From Bradyrhizobium sp. CB1015 (GTDB lineage: Bacteria; Pseudomonadota; Alphaproteobacteria; Rhizobiales; Xanthobacteraceae), in contig NZ_CP104174.1 in NCBI RefSeq assembly GCF_025200925.1, positions 868,001 to 932,000 of the forward strand: 64,000 nt of DNA, in the 5' to 3' direction. This document shows, piece by piece, positions 8,023-18,212 of this stretch. Positions within the stretch are counted from its first letter, which is position 1. The number at the start of each line of letters is the position of its first letter. The notes under the pieces are model-generated. The model was given only the letters and a program-made list of their open reading frames with translations, ran no database searches and had not been told where the DNA came from. Made by a program: the position numbers and the translations under genes.

Positions 8023-8277
8023 ATGACGGTGCAAGACCAATCCGATTTTAGAGAGCGCCCCAAAGCGGGCATGTCCACCAAAGCCAAAGCCGGCCTGGTC
8101 CTGCTCGGATTCCTGATCGTCGCCGGCGCGCTGCTGTTCACCGAGCACCAGGCCCACGTGCTCGGGCTTCTGGTCTGGCTGCCCCTCATCGCCTGTCCGC
8201 TCATGCATCTCTTCATGCATGGCGGACACGGCCACCATCACGGCAATGGCCGGCCGAACGACCAAAGGAGCGTGTGA
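8023..8277 (+). CDS. DUF2933-type small membrane protein
   Basis: An 84-residue protein with two hydrophobic segments (about 24-42 and 46-65) and a histidine- and glycine-rich tail, HGGHGHHHG, near the C-terminus. This layout fits the DUF2933 family, whose function is unknown and whose members often neighbour metal-handling or methyltransferase genes. CAGGAG lies about 7 bases before the ATG. Its stop TGA shares one base with the next gene's ATG, so the two are almost certainly co-translated. A perfect FixK-type box lies 50 bases upstream. Confidence 0.8.
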   Translation: MTVQDQSDFRERPKAGMSTKAKAGLVLLGFLIVAGALLFTEHQAHVLGLLVWLPLIACPLMHLFMHGGHGHHHGNGRPNDQRSV

Positions 8278-8954
8278 TGCACGACGCCGCGCCGGCCTAT
8301 GGCCTCTGGAGCCTCGTCATCGTCAATTCGGCGGTCTTCATCCTGTTTGCCTATTCTTTCTTCAAGCCGCAGACCTCGCGCGACTGGCGCTCCTTCGGCG
8401 CGTTCAGTGCGTTCCTGGTGGCGCTGTTCGTCGAGATGTACGGCTTCCCGCTCACCATCTACTTCCTGTCGGGCTGGCTGCAGTCGCGCTATCCGAACGT
8501 CGACTGGTTCTCGCATGATGCCGGCCACCTGCTCGAGATGATGTTCGGCTGGAAGACCAACCCGCATGCCGGTCCGTTCCACGTCCTGAGCTTCATCTTC
8601 ATCGGTGCGGGATTCCTTCTGATCGCCGCCGCCTGGCGGGTGCTGTACGACGCGCAGCAGACCCGGAGCCTCGCGACCAGCGGGGCTTACAGCTATGTCC
8701 GGCATCCGCAATATGTCGGCTTCGTCCTCGTGATGTTCGGCTTCCTGCTGCAATGGCCGACCATCCTCACGCTGGCGATGTTTCCGGTCCTGACCGCGAT
8801 GTACGTCAAGCTCGCGAAAGACGAGGAGCGGGACGCCAGGACGGAGTTCGGCGAGGCCTATGCGAAATACGCCGCCGACGTTCCGGCCTTCATCCCGCGC
8901 CTCAGCCGAATTCTCGGGCAGGGCTCGGCCGGCAGCACCTATCGTCACGGCTGA
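8277..8954 (+). CDS. Isoprenylcysteine carboxyl methyltransferase-like membrane protein
   Basis: This integral membrane methyltransferase-family protein has about 225 residues and five or six hydrophobic segments. The C-terminal core, GAYSYVRHPQYVGFVLVMFGF and the later KDEERDARTEFGEAYAKY, carries the RHP-x-Y and E-E motifs of the ICMT/PEMT superfamily, which bind S-adenosylmethionine. The bacterial substrate is unknown. AAAGGAG at 8264-8270 serves the ATG at 8277; a GTG 3 bases earlier is an alternative. It forms a two-gene operon with the DUF2933 gene under the predicted FixK-type promoter. Confidence 0.82.
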   Translation: MHDAAPAYGLWSLVIVNSAVFILFAYSFFKPQTSRDWRSFGAFSAFLVALFVEMYGFPLTIYFLSGWLQSRYPNVDWFSHDAGHLLEMMFGWKTNPHAGPFHVLSFIFIGAGFLLIAAAWRVLYDAQQTRSLATSGAYSYVRHPQYVGFVLVMFGFLLQWPTILTLAMFPVLTAMYVKLAKDEERDARTEFGEAYAKYAADVPAFIPRLSRILGQGSAGSTYRHG

Positions 8955-9063
8955 TCCCAGGCGATCAGCTCACCGAGCAGGCGCAATTGCCAGTGCGTGG
9001 AGGCGCACCAACCAGGAGAGGCAGCGCGCAGGCGTGACATCGATTGCGACCATACCGCGGGCG

Positions 9064-10167
9064 ATGACGAAGCGCGATCTTCGGATCGACCTCTTTCGCG
9101 GCCTTTCGCTCTGGTGGATCTATATCAATCACATCCCGGAAGGCTATCTGAACAGGTTCACGCCCAAGAACTTCGGCTTCAGCGATGCGGCGGAGATTCT
9201 CGTCTTCCTGTCGGGCCTGGCGTCCGGCATCGTCTATGGCGATCTCTTGCGCCGGTCCGGCTTTGCGGTCGCGAGCTCACGCATGTTGCGCCGTTCGTTC
9301 GAGATCTACATCGCGCAGATTTTGACGGTCGTCCTGCTGCTGGCGGAAGTGTCGTATATCGCGGCATGGCAGCCCATCATGTTCGATCACGCCAACCTGG
9401 CCATCCTGGTGCAACAGCCCGCTGAAACACTGCGTCAGGTGGCGTTGTTGCGGTATTCACCTGTCAATCTCGATCCTCTGCTGTTGATGGTCATCCTCCA
9501 TTTCGCGCTCATCGTCATCGTTCCGCTGACCATAGGCGCCTGGCCGCTGGCCCTGACCGGATCCGTCGCTCTCTATGTTCTCGCCCATCTGTTCGACTGG
9601 TACATCCCGGCCTATCCGAAGGGGCAACTTTATTTCAATCCGCTGAACTGGCAGCTGCTGTTCGTGATCGGCATCTGGTGGGGCGCAAGCCGCGGCGATT
9701 GGCAATTGGCCATCCTCAAGTCCCGGTCTCTTGCCGTTCTGGCGGCGGCCTATGTGCTGTTCTCGTTCGTCATCACCCTGGGCTGGCAGATCCACGCCAT
9801 CGAAGACTACGTGCCGGGATGGCTGTCGCGGCTGATCTATCCGATCGACAAGACCAATCTCGACGTCTTGCGCCTGTTGCATTTTGCCGCGCTCGCGCTG
9901 CTGTGCTGGCGCCTGCTGCCAAGCAATGCCAGCATCCTGAAAGCGAAATCGCTGCTGCCGCTGATACGATGCGGCGAATATTCGCTTGCGGTCTACTGCG
10001 CCAGCGTCCTGCTGTCGTTTGCGGTTCATGCCGTTCTCAGCTTGGGCTGGAACAGTCTCGCAGCGCAGGCGCTGCTCACTCTCCTGGGGCTCATCCTGAT
10101 GAGCGCCCTGGCGATATCGCTCGCAGCGATCAATCGCGGCGTCTTTTCTGATTTGCGGCCGCTGTAA
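9064..10167 (+). CDS. opgC: OpgC family protein (periplasmic glucan acyl/succinyl transfer)
   Basis: This polytopic inner-membrane protein has about 367 residues and ten hydrophobic segments. The N-terminus [22 protein letters not shown] and the segment [22 protein letters not shown] are the family signature of OpgC, which adds succinyl or similar groups to osmoregulated periplasmic glucans. I chose the ATG at 9064; a GTG at 9034 with AGGAGAGG further upstream is also possible. Only 13 bases separate its stop from the following ATPase gene, and the next three genes overlap or nearly touch, so a glucan-modifying enzyme is tied here to a MacB-like export system. The substituent is not determined. 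Confidence 0.85.
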   Translation: MTKRDLRIDLFRGLSLWWIYINHIPEGYLNRFTPKNFGFSDAAEILVFLSGLASGIVYGDLLRRSGFAVASSRMLRRSFEIYIAQILTVVLLLAEVSYIAAWQPIMFDHANLAILVQQPAETLRQVALLRYSPVNLDPLLLMVILHFALIVIVPLTIGAWPLALTGSVALYVLAHLFDWYIPAYPKGQLYFNPLNWQLLFVIGIWWGASRGDWQLAILKSRSLAVLAAAYVLFSFVITLGWQIHAIEDYVPGWLSRLIYPIDKTNLDVLRLLHFAALALLCWRLLPSNASILKAKSLLPLIRCGEYSLAVYCASVLLSFAVHAVLSLGWNSLAAQALLTLLGLILMSALAISLAAINRGVFSDLRPL

Positions 10168-10180
10168 TGGGAATACGAAC

Positions 10181-10899
<719 letters not shown>

Positions 10900-10903
<4 letters not shown>

Positions 10904-13272
10904 CCGCCATGCAGGCGCTCGACATCAAGCTGTTTCGCGACGTCAGGCGGCTCTGGGCGCAGGTGCTCGCCGTCGCGCTGGTCGTCGGAGGCGGCGTTGC
11001 GACGCTGGTGCTCGCGGTCGGCTCGCATCGGTCGCTGGAGGAGACGCGGATCGCCTATTACGAACGCTACGGCTTTGGCGATGTGTTTGCTCAGGTCAAG
11101 CGCGCTCCCAAGGCGCTCGCCGGCAGGATCGGCGAGATCCCCGGCGTTGCCGCCGTCGACACCCGCATCGCCAAGCCGGCGCTGCTCGACATTCCCGGTT
11201 TCTCCGCGCCGGCCAGCGCGCATTTCGTTTCCCTGCCCGACAACGGCGAGGCGCATCTCAACCGGCTCTATATGCGGTCCGGGCGCCTGCCGGAGCCCGG
11301 ACGTTCCGAAGAAATCGTCGTCAACGCGCCGTTCGCCCGCGCCCACGGCTTCTCGGAGGGCGCGCGGTTTTCGGCCATCCTGAACGGCAAGAAACGCGAG
11401 CTCGTCATCGTCGGCACGGCGCTGTCGCCCGAGTTCGTCTTCACCGTCGGTCCGGGCGACCTGATGCCCGATGACCGCCGCTACGCCATCGTCTGGATGT
11501 CGGAGAAGGCGCTCGCCGGCGTCTACGATCTCGACGGCGCCTTCTCGGCGGTGTCGATCAAGCTGCAGCCCGGCGCGTCCGAGCGCGAGGTGATCGCGCG
11601 GCTCGACGCCTTGCTCGATCCCTATGGCGGCCAGGCGGCCCATGGGCGCAAGGACCAGACCTCGCATGCCTGGCTCGATCACGAGCTCGACATGCTCAAC
11701 AACATGAGCCGCACGCTGCCGCCGATCTTCCTGCTGGTGGCCGCGTTCCTGGTCAACCTCACCTTGACCCGCCTTGTCGCGCTCGAGCGCGAGCAGATCG
11801 GCCTGTTCAAGGCGCTGGGCTATTCCAGCGGCAGCGTCATGCTGCACTATCTGAAGTTCGTGGCCCTGATCGTCGCGATCGGAATCGTGCTGGGCAGCGT
11901 TGCCGGCACCTGGCTGGGACTGCGCGTCACGGCGCTGTTCGGCGACTTCTTCCACTTCCCGTTCCTGGTGTTCGCGCGGGCGCCGGACCTCTACGCCATC
12001 GCGGGCGCGCTCAGCGCGGCGGCGGCCGCGATCGGCGCGTTGCGGGCGCTGCGCGAGGTGGTGAAGCTGCCGCCGGCCATCGCCATGCAGCCGCCGGCCC
12101 CGCCGGTCTATCGGCGGCTGCTGCCGGAAAGCGTCCAGCTCGACCGCATCGTGTCGCAGCCGACGTTGATGATGATCCGCAACATCGCGCGGCATCCGGT
12201 CCGCGCCGCGTTCACGGCGCTCGGCATGGCGCTGGCCACGGCGATTCTGGTGGTCTCGCTGTTCACGCGCGATTCGATGGAGCACCTGATCGATGTCACC
12301 TACTTCCTGGCCGACCGCCAGGACGCGACCATCGGTTTCGCCGAGAAGCGGATCGCGAACGTGGTGGAGCAGGTGAGCCGGCTTCCGGGCGTGCTCGCCG
12401 CCGAGCCGTTCCGCGAGGTGCCCGTCCGCATTCGCCATGGCAACATCGAGCGGCGGATCGCGATCAGCGGCCGGCCCGCCGGCGCTGATCTCAGGCGCAT
12501 CATCGACGCCGATCTGCGGCCCGTCGCGCTTCCCGAAACCGGCCTTGCGATCTCCGGCATGCTCGCCCACATCCTCGGCGTCTCGCCCGGCGACACCGTC
12601 GAGCTCGATCTCCTGGAAGGCGCCCGTCGCACCGTAACCATGCCGGTCGTGGCCAAAGTCGAGGACTATTTCGGCATCCGCGGCATGATGGACATCGAGG
12701 CACTGCGCAAGCTGATGCGCGAGGCGCCGGTCGTGAACAGTGTGAACCTCAGCCTCGACGGCAACAGGACGGAGGATTTCTACGCGGCGGTGAAGTCGAT
12801 GCCGACCGTCGGCGGCGTGGCGCTGCAGCGCGTGTCGCTGGCGAACTTCCGCAAGACCGTCGCCTTGCTCGTCACCACGATGGCGAGCATCTACACCGGG
12901 CTCGCGGCGGTGATCGCGTTCGGCGTGGTCTACAACAACGCCCGCATCTCGCTGTCCGAGCGGGCGCGCGAGCTGGCGAGCCTGCGCGTGCTCGGCTTCA
13001 CGCGTGGCGAGGTGCTGCGCATCCTGCTCCTGGAGCTCGCCATCCTCACCGCGATCGCCCAGCCGCCCGGCTGGCTGATGGGCTATGGGCTGGCATGGGT
13101 GATGAAGACGAACCTGGCCGGCGAATTGATGCGCGTGCGCCTCGTCGTCGAGCATTCGACCTATGTCATCGCGACCTCCGTCGTGGTGCTGGCCGCCATC
13201 GCCTCTGCCGCCGTCATCCGGGAACGCATCGACAAACTGGACCTCGTCGCGGTCCTCAAGACGCGAGATTAG
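10900..13272 (+). CDS. FtsX-like ABC transporter permease, double module
   Basis: This 790-residue inner-membrane protein contains two FtsX-type halves. The first half has an N-terminal membrane anchor (about residues 14-36), a large periplasmic domain (about 40-265) and a three-helix block from [24 protein letters not shown] (about 277). The second half repeats the plan, with an anchor near 435-460, a periplasmic domain and a final helix block that includes [28 protein letters not shown]. It starts at GTG 10900, overlapping the ATPase stop, and ends 2 bases before the adaptor ATG. MacB-like proteins have one such half, so this is the long double form. Confidence 0.88.
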
Positions 13273-13274
13273 CC

Positions 13275-14513
13275 ATGCCCGCCAACTGGACCAAACGTAT
13301 CGTCGGCGCCGCGCTCCTGGTGGCGATTGCAGGAGGGCTGGCCTGGTTCGCCTGGCCGCGGCCGGTCCTGGTCGATCTCGCGACCGTGGCGAAGGGACCG
13401 ATCGAGGTCACGGCGGACGACGACGGCAAGACCCGCGTCCGCCACGTCTACACCGTCTCGGCGCCGATCGCAGGCAAGGTCCTCAGGATCTCGCATCCGC
13501 TCGGCGAGCACGGACCTTCGCTCCATGTCGGCGACGAGGTAACCGCCAACCAGACCGTCGTCGCGCTGATGCAGCCGGCGCTGCCGGGCTTCATCGACGT
13601 GCGCTCGCGCGACCAGCTCCAGGCCGAGGTCCTGGCTGCGGATGCTGCCATTCAGCAGCAGGAAGCCGAGCTGAAGCGGATCGAAGCCGCGCTGGACTTT
13701 GCCCGGACCGAATTCCAGCGGGCGCAAACGCTGTTGCGGACACAGTCCGTTTCAGCCCAGGCCTTCGACAAGGCGAAGTTCGAGGTCGCCACCAGCGAGG
13801 CCGCCCTGGCGAGCGCCAAGGCCCAGGTCGAGATGCGTCGCGCGGTGCGCACCAGTCTTGCGGCGCGGCTGATGGATCCGGCCAATGCCGCGCCATCCGC
13901 GGAGCCGATGTGCTGCATCCGCGTGCTGGCGCCTGCAAGCGGACGGGTGCTGAAGATCATCCAGGACAGCGAGACGACGGTTCTGCCCGGGGCGCCGCTG
14001 GTCGATATCGGCAACCCGCTCGATCTCGAGGTCGTCGCCGACCTGCTCTCGACCGACGCCGTCCAGATCAAGGTCGGCGCGCCGGCCCGCATCGACGGTT
14101 GGGGCGGGCAGCCGATCAGGGGCAGGGTGGTCCGCGTCGACCCTGCCGGCTTCCTGAAGGTCTCCGCGCTCGGCATCGAGGAGCAGCGCGTCCGCGTCAC
14201 CATCGACTTCACCGATCCGCCGGAGGCGTGGGCCTCGCTCGGACACGATTATCGTGTCATCGTCCACGTCACCACCTGGAGCGCTCCTGACGCCCTGACC
14301 GTGCCGGTGAGCGCCTTGTTTCGGAAAGCCGATCAATGGGCCGTTTTCACCGACGACAACGGCCGCGCCAAAACCGTCCCCATCCGGATCGGCCACCGCA
14401 ACAACCGCACCGCCGAAGTCCTCTCAGGCCTTTCCGCCGGCGACCGCGTCGTGCTGCACCCGAGCGACCGCATCGCCGACGGGGTCAGGATCGCGCAAAG
14501 AAGCGTGGAGTAG
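13275..14513 (+). CDS. HlyD/MacA-family periplasmic adaptor
   Basis: A 412-residue membrane fusion protein. It has one N-terminal membrane anchor (about 8-28), a lipoyl-like half motif, an alpha-helical hairpin (about 118-200, rich in Ala, Glu and Gln: LQAEVLAADAAIQQQEAELK), the second lipoyl half (VLAPASGRVLKI) and a beta-barrel domain (QIKVGAPARIDGW). It bridges an inner-membrane ABC transporter to an outer-membrane channel, but no TolC-like gene is present nearby. The ATG at 13275 lies 2 bases after the permease stop. The last gene of the opgC operon. Confidence 0.9.
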   Translation: MPANWTKRIVGAALLVAIAGGLAWFAWPRPVLVDLATVAKGPIEVTADDDGKTRVRHVYTVSAPIAGKVLRISHPLGEHGPSLHVGDEVTANQTVVALMQPALPGFIDVRSRDQLQAEVLAADAAIQQQEAELKRIEAALDFARTEFQRAQTLLRTQSVSAQAFDKAKFEVATSEAALASAKAQVEMRRAVRTSLAARLMDPANAAPSAEPMCCIRVLAPASGRVLKIIQDSETTVLPGAPLVDIGNPLDLEVVADLLSTDAVQIKVGAPARIDGWGGQPIRGRVVRVDPAGFLKVSALGIEEQRVRVTIDFTDPPEAWASLGHDYRVIVHVTTWSAPDALTVPVSALFRKADQWAVFTDDNGRAKTVPIRIGHRNNRTAEVLSGLSAGDRVVLHPSDRIADGVRIAQRSVE

Positions 14514-14560
14514 GCAACACGTCGGACTCTGCGCAGCGATTGCCGTCGTGTGGACCAGCT

Positions 14561-15022
14561 CTAGCTCCGGTCGATAAGCACTCTCTCCATGATGATCGTG
14601 CGTTCGTCCCCATAATAGCTGTCGCGCACCGTGTTGAATCCCAGTCGCGCATAGAAGCTCTCTGCGGTGACCGATGATGGGACCGTCAAGGACGAGATGT
14701 TTCGCTCGCGCGCTGTGCGCTCGATCTCGGCCATCAGCAGCTTGCCGATCCCGCGGGCCTGAACGTCCGGGGCAACGAAGACGGTGCGGACGGCGCTTCT
14801 GTCGAGGCTTGCCGTTCCGACCAGGCGACTGCCGATCGTGGCAACGAAAACGGTGCGCTGCCCGATCAGCCGGCGCACGGCGTCCGGGTCGAAGCTGCGC
14901 TCGATCCGGGCGATGATCTCCGCCGTATAGTCCTTCGCATTCGTCTCGCGCAGCGCACGCAAGATGACCGCGCTGATGGCCGCGGCGTCATCGTCGAGCG
15001 CGCGCCTGATGCTGCATTCCAT
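14561..15022 (-). CDS. GNAT-family N-acetyltransferase
   Basis: A 153-residue acetyl-CoA-dependent acyltransferase fold. Motif A is visible as VRTVFVAPDVQARGIGKLLMAEIE (the Q/RxxGxG/A loop is QARGIGK), followed by SLTVPSSVTAESFYARLGF, the motif B region. It begins MECSIRRALDDDAAAI, typical of N-terminal GNAT strands. The substrate cannot be predicted. It converges on the HlyD gene 47 bases away and is followed upstream by a second GNAT gene in the same direction, which is not a close copy of it. Confidence 0.85.
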   Translation of the reverse strand: MECSIRRALDDDAAAISAVILRALRETNAKDYTAEIIARIERSFDPDAVRRLIGQRTVFVATIGSRLVGTASLDRSAVRTVFVAPDVQARGIGKLLMAEIERTARERNISSLTVPSSVTAESFYARLGFNTVRDSYYGDERTIIMERVLIDRS

Positions 15023-15122
15023 GTCGCCTCATTTAGCCTCTCGCGACCCCCGGAACGATCTGATCATAGGTGCCAATGCTACACCAATCGGATCGGCGTC
15101 AGAAAGTCCATCCGGCCATTGA

Positions 15123-15178
15123 GGCAAGGCTTGGCAGGCAAGGCTTGGGAGGCAAGGCTTGGGAGGCAAGGCTTGGCA
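15123..15178. repeat. Four-copy 14-bp tandem repeat array
   Basis: Four contiguous copies of GGCAAGGCTTGGSA start at 15123, 15137, 15151 and 15165. They differ only at base 13 (C, G, G, C). The unit contains the small palindrome CAAGGCTTG. The array ends 7 bases before the stop codon of the next GNAT gene, so it lies in the 3' flank of that minus-strand gene. Confidence 0.9.
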
Positions 15179-15185
15179 GAGCTGC

Positions 15186-15644
15186 TCACGGACCGGCGGC
15201 AGGCTCAGGGATCGGCAGATGCGCTTGGTGAGACCAGGGTTGGCCGTCGACCGCGGTGAATCCCATCGCTTCCCAAAACCGCACAGCGCCGGCATTTCCT
15301 GCGTGAACAGTGACCGTTGCAACCTTCCCTGCAGCGTCTTGCAGCAAGGCGTTCGCGATGGCCCTGGCGATTTTGCGTCTCCTGTAGTCCCGGTGCACGT
15401 AAAACCGCCGCATCCGCCACATCGGCACAGGCGCCGATGCAGGCTCGTTGGTGATCGCGCCGATGCCCGCCAATCTGCCATCCAGGTGGCAGGTGAATAT
15501 GGCGTGAAACATGGCGCGATGAGTTGCGAACTCCGCACCCAGTCGGGTCATGTGCGCGTGCCCATCGGCCTTGGCATCGGCTTCCAGCGCGGGAAAATCC
15601 GTGGGAAGAGTGTCGGCGGTCCGTTCCAGGGAAATGATGGTCAT
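15186..15644 (-). CDS. GNAT-family N-acetyltransferase
   Basis: A 152-residue acetyltransferase with motif A as WRMRRFYVHRDYRRRKIARAIANALL (RRRKIA replaces the usual QxxGxG loop) and a C-terminal AGNAGAVRFWEAMGFTAV, the standard motif B. The start is a choice: the ATG at 15644 gives MTIISLERTADT, the first plausible strand, while the frame stays open to an ATG at 15692 close to the divergent serine-hydrolase promoter. Substrate unknown. The 14-bp repeat array follows the stop. Confidence 0.8.
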   Translation of the reverse strand: MTIISLERTADTLPTDFPALEADAKADGHAHMTRLGAEFATHRAMFHAIFTCHLDGRLAGIGAITNEPASAPVPMWRMRRFYVHRDYRRRKIARAIANALLQDAAGKVATVTVHAGNAGAVRFWEAMGFTAVDGQPWSHQAHLPIPEPAAGP

Positions 15645-15758
15645 GACGCAGTTCGCCCCGCAGCTGACACCGTTTGCCCGCGATGATAGCATGCGTCACC
15701 GGCCTGCGATGCTATTCTCATCAGCGCACACGCACGAACGTGCGGGGAGGCAAGTCCA

Positions 15759-17060
15759 ATGAACTGGGGAGCGCCGTTTAGGCCGCGCGGGTGCCGCAGG
15801 CTTTTCCTGCCCGTCATTTTCGCCTCTGCGCTCTGGGCGCCGTTGGCATGCGCGCAGGACGTCCGAAGCGCGCCCGCCGCGCCGGGGCCGGTCTTTTCGG
15901 ATAGCGGTCCCGATGCCGAGCTCTACGGCGCGGCTGAAGGCTACCCGGTCGGCACGCGCGGAGCCGCTCCGGAGCTCAACAAGCTCGTCGGGAGCTACAG
16001 CCATTTCGGCGAGATCTATCCCTCGCGCCGGGTCGCTCGCGCGACGGCGCCCTGGCAATTCAAGCGCGCGCCGGAGCCGCAGGTCGCCTACAGTTTTGGC
16101 ACCGAAAAGCTGAGCATCGCGGACTACCTCAAGCGCAACCCGGTGACGGGACTCCTGATCGCCAGGGACGACACCATCCTGTACGAGCATTATCAATATG
16201 CGCGGACCGACCATCACCGCTTTGTCTCGCAGTCCATGGCGAAGACGCTGGTGGCCATGCTGGTCGGGATCGCAGTCTCGGAGGGACGGATCAAGTCGAT
16301 CGACGACCTGGTCTCGACCTATGTCCCCGGCCTCGCAGGCACGGAATATGGCAACACATCCATCCGCGCCTTGTTGAACATGTCTTCGGGCGTCGAATTC
16401 TCGGAAGTCTATGATGGGAACGACGACATCGCCCGGCTCGGGCGGGCCCTGTTCGTCGGCGCGCCGAAAGATCCCGCCGCCATCGTCGCGCAATTCAACA
16501 CCCGGACCGCACCGCCGGGCACAAAATTCCACTATGCCAGCGTTGAAACCGAGATCCTCGGGCTGGTCCTGCGCGCCGCCACAGGCACGCCGGTCGCCGA
16601 CTATCTGCACGACCGGATCTGGGATCCCATCGGCACCGAGGCGGACGCCTCCTGGGCGATCGACGGCACCGGGCAGGAGATCGCCTTTTGCTGCTTCAAC
16701 GCAACCCTGCGCGACTATGCGCGCCTGGGTCGGTTGCTCGCCCATGACGGCGCCTGGGAAGGCCGGCAGCTGATCCCTCGGCAATGGCTGCTGGATGCCA
16801 CCACCGTGCGGCCGGCCGACGGCCATCTCGCCCCGCACGTGGCCACGCGCTATTTCGGCTACGGCTATCAGGTCTGGCTCCTCCCCGGCGAGCAGCGCCG
16901 ATTTGCCCTGCTCGGCATCCGCGGTCAGGTCATCCTGGTCGATCCGGCCTCCAAGCTCGTCATGGTGCACACGGCCGTTCGCCAAAAGCCGTCCGAGCCG
17001 GGCGCGCTCCGGGAGCCGCTGGCGTTGTGGTTCGCCGTGCTTCAACAGCTCGGGCAATGA
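15759..17060 (+). CDS. Exported serine hydrolase, beta-lactamase (class C/PBP) fold
   Basis: A 433-residue protein with a signal peptide (cut near ACAQD, residue 33). The catalytic SxxK motif is S159-M-A-K162 in FVSQSMAKTLVAML. The second motif is Y259-A-S261, a variant of YxN. The third, usually K/HxG, may be the GIRGQ segment near the C-terminus. This is the pattern of the esterase/DD-peptidase-like beta-lactamase superfamily (pfam Beta-lactamase), so hydrolysis of an ester or amide in the periplasm is likely but resistance activity cannot be claimed. GGGGAGG lies 8 bases before the ATG. Confidence 0.85.
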   Translation: MNWGAPFRPRGCRRLFLPVIFASALWAPLACAQDVRSAPAAPGPVFSDSGPDAELYGAAEGYPVGTRGAAPELNKLVGSYSHFGEIYPSRRVARATAPWQFKRAPEPQVAYSFGTEKLSIADYLKRNPVTGLLIARDDTILYEHYQYARTDHHRFVSQSMAKTLVAMLVGIAVSEGRIKSIDDLVSTYVPGLAGTEYGNTSIRALLNMSSGVEFSEVYDGNDDIARLGRALFVGAPKDPAAIVAQFNTRTAPPGTKFHYASVETEILGLVLRAATGTPVADYLHDRIWDPIGTEADASWAIDGTGQEIAFCCFNATLRDYARLGRLLAHDGAWEGRQLIPRQWLLDATTVRPADGHLAPHVATRYFGYGYQVWLLPGEQRRFALLGIRGQVILVDPASKLVMVHTAVRQKPSEPGALREPLALWFAVLQQLGQ

Positions 17061-17249
17061 TGAATTGCTGACGCCCGCCGGCGGCATACAGCCGCGCCGT
17101 CGCCCGGTCGGTCGCGTTCGTCCTCCTGGCCGGTACTTGGCAACTTTCCGGTGACGGGCCCGTCAGCGCCGCGGCTGCATTGAACCTGTCCGGCTTCCGG
17201 GACCACCAACGGCGCGTGGTCGCTGATGTCAGCGACGAGAGAAGGCGCG

Positions 17250-18212
17250 ATGAAGGCTCTGAAAGCATCGATCTGTGTTGCGGTCACGGCGCTTGCCCTG
17301 AGCCTGCCGTTCGGCGCGCCATCCTATGCCGGAGACGACGAGACGGACGCGCTCACGCGGCAGATGAAGGAGCTTTATCGGGCCGGGAAGTACATGGAAG
17401 CCTTGCCGCTGGCCCAGAAGTCTCTCTCGCTTCACGAGAAGGAGTTCGGACCTGACGATGCGCGCGTCGCGATGCCGCTGAGCGACCTCGGCACGATCCA
17501 TCACAATCTCGGCGAATACGCCGTTGCCGAGCCGCTGTACAAGCGCGCGCTGGCCATCCGCGAGAAGACGCTCGGTCCGGATCACGCGGAAGTCGCAATG
17601 GTGCTGAACAATCTCGGCGATCTCTATCGCGCGGAAAGACGCTACGCCGAGGCGGAGCCGGTCCTCAAGCGGTCGATCGCCATCGACGAGAAAGTGCTCG
17701 GCTCCGACGATCCCTTGATCGTGTTGCCGCTGTGCAATCTCGGCGCCGTCTACAGTGGCCAGGGTCGCTACGATCAGGCCGAGCCGCTGTTCGAGCGAGG
17801 TCTCGCCGTGCTGCAGAAAGCGCTCGGCCCCGACGAGCTCGAAGCCACGGTGCTGATGAACAATTTGGCCGACACCTACACCCAGCAGCATCGCTATGCC
17901 GATGCCGAGCGGCTGTTGCAGCGGTCGATGGCCGTGACCGAGAAGGCGTACGGCCCCGATCATCCCGACATCGCGCAGGCGCTGAACAATCTCGGTGCGC
18001 TCTATGGGCGTCAGGGACGCAACGCCGAGGCCGAGCGGCTGTTCAAGCAGTCGGTGGCCATTTTCGAGAAGAGCTTCGGCCCCGATCATCCGGATCTTGC
18101 TGGTGTCCTGGATAACCTCGCCAGTCTCTACAACAGTCAAGGCCGCCATGCCGATGCCGAGCAAGTCCTGAAACGGTCGATGGCCATCCGGGGCAAGACA
18201 AGGCCGATCTGA
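17250..18212 (+). CDS. Exported kinesin-light-chain-type TPR protein
   Basis: A 320-residue protein with a signal peptide (MKALKASICVAVTALALSL...YAGD) and six 42-residue tetratricopeptide repeats, each ending like EKxxGPDHP. The first part, LYRAGKYMEALPLAQKSLSLHEK, closely resembles the N-terminus of the TPR-CHAT protein at 31264, so the two are paralogous, but this one has no CHAT domain. It stops inside its last repeat (SMAIRGKTRPI). The ATG at 17250 starts the signal peptide; the frame is open to 17226. It probably acts as a periplasmic protein-binding scaffold. It may be a shortened relic of a longer gene. Confidence 0.85.
   Translation: MKALKASICVAVTALALSLPFGAPSYAGDDETDALTRQMKELYRAGKYMEALPLAQKSLSLHEKEFGPDDARVAMPLSDLGTIHHNLGEYAVAEPLYKRALAIREKTLGPDHAEVAMVLNNLGDLYRAERRYAEAEPVLKRSIAIDEKVLGSDDPLIVLPLCNLGAVYSGQGRYDQAEPLFERGLAVLQKALGPDELEATVLMNNLADTYTQQHRYADAERLLQRSMAVTEKAYGPDHPDIAQALNNLGALYGRQGRNAEAERLFKQSVAIFEKSFGPDHPDLAGVLDNLASLYNSQGRHADAEQVLKRSMAIRGKTRPI

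Noticed and set aside
15123..15178. The 14-bp tandem array as a small CRISPR array
   Set aside because: The copies are contiguous with no spacers, and no cas genes are present.
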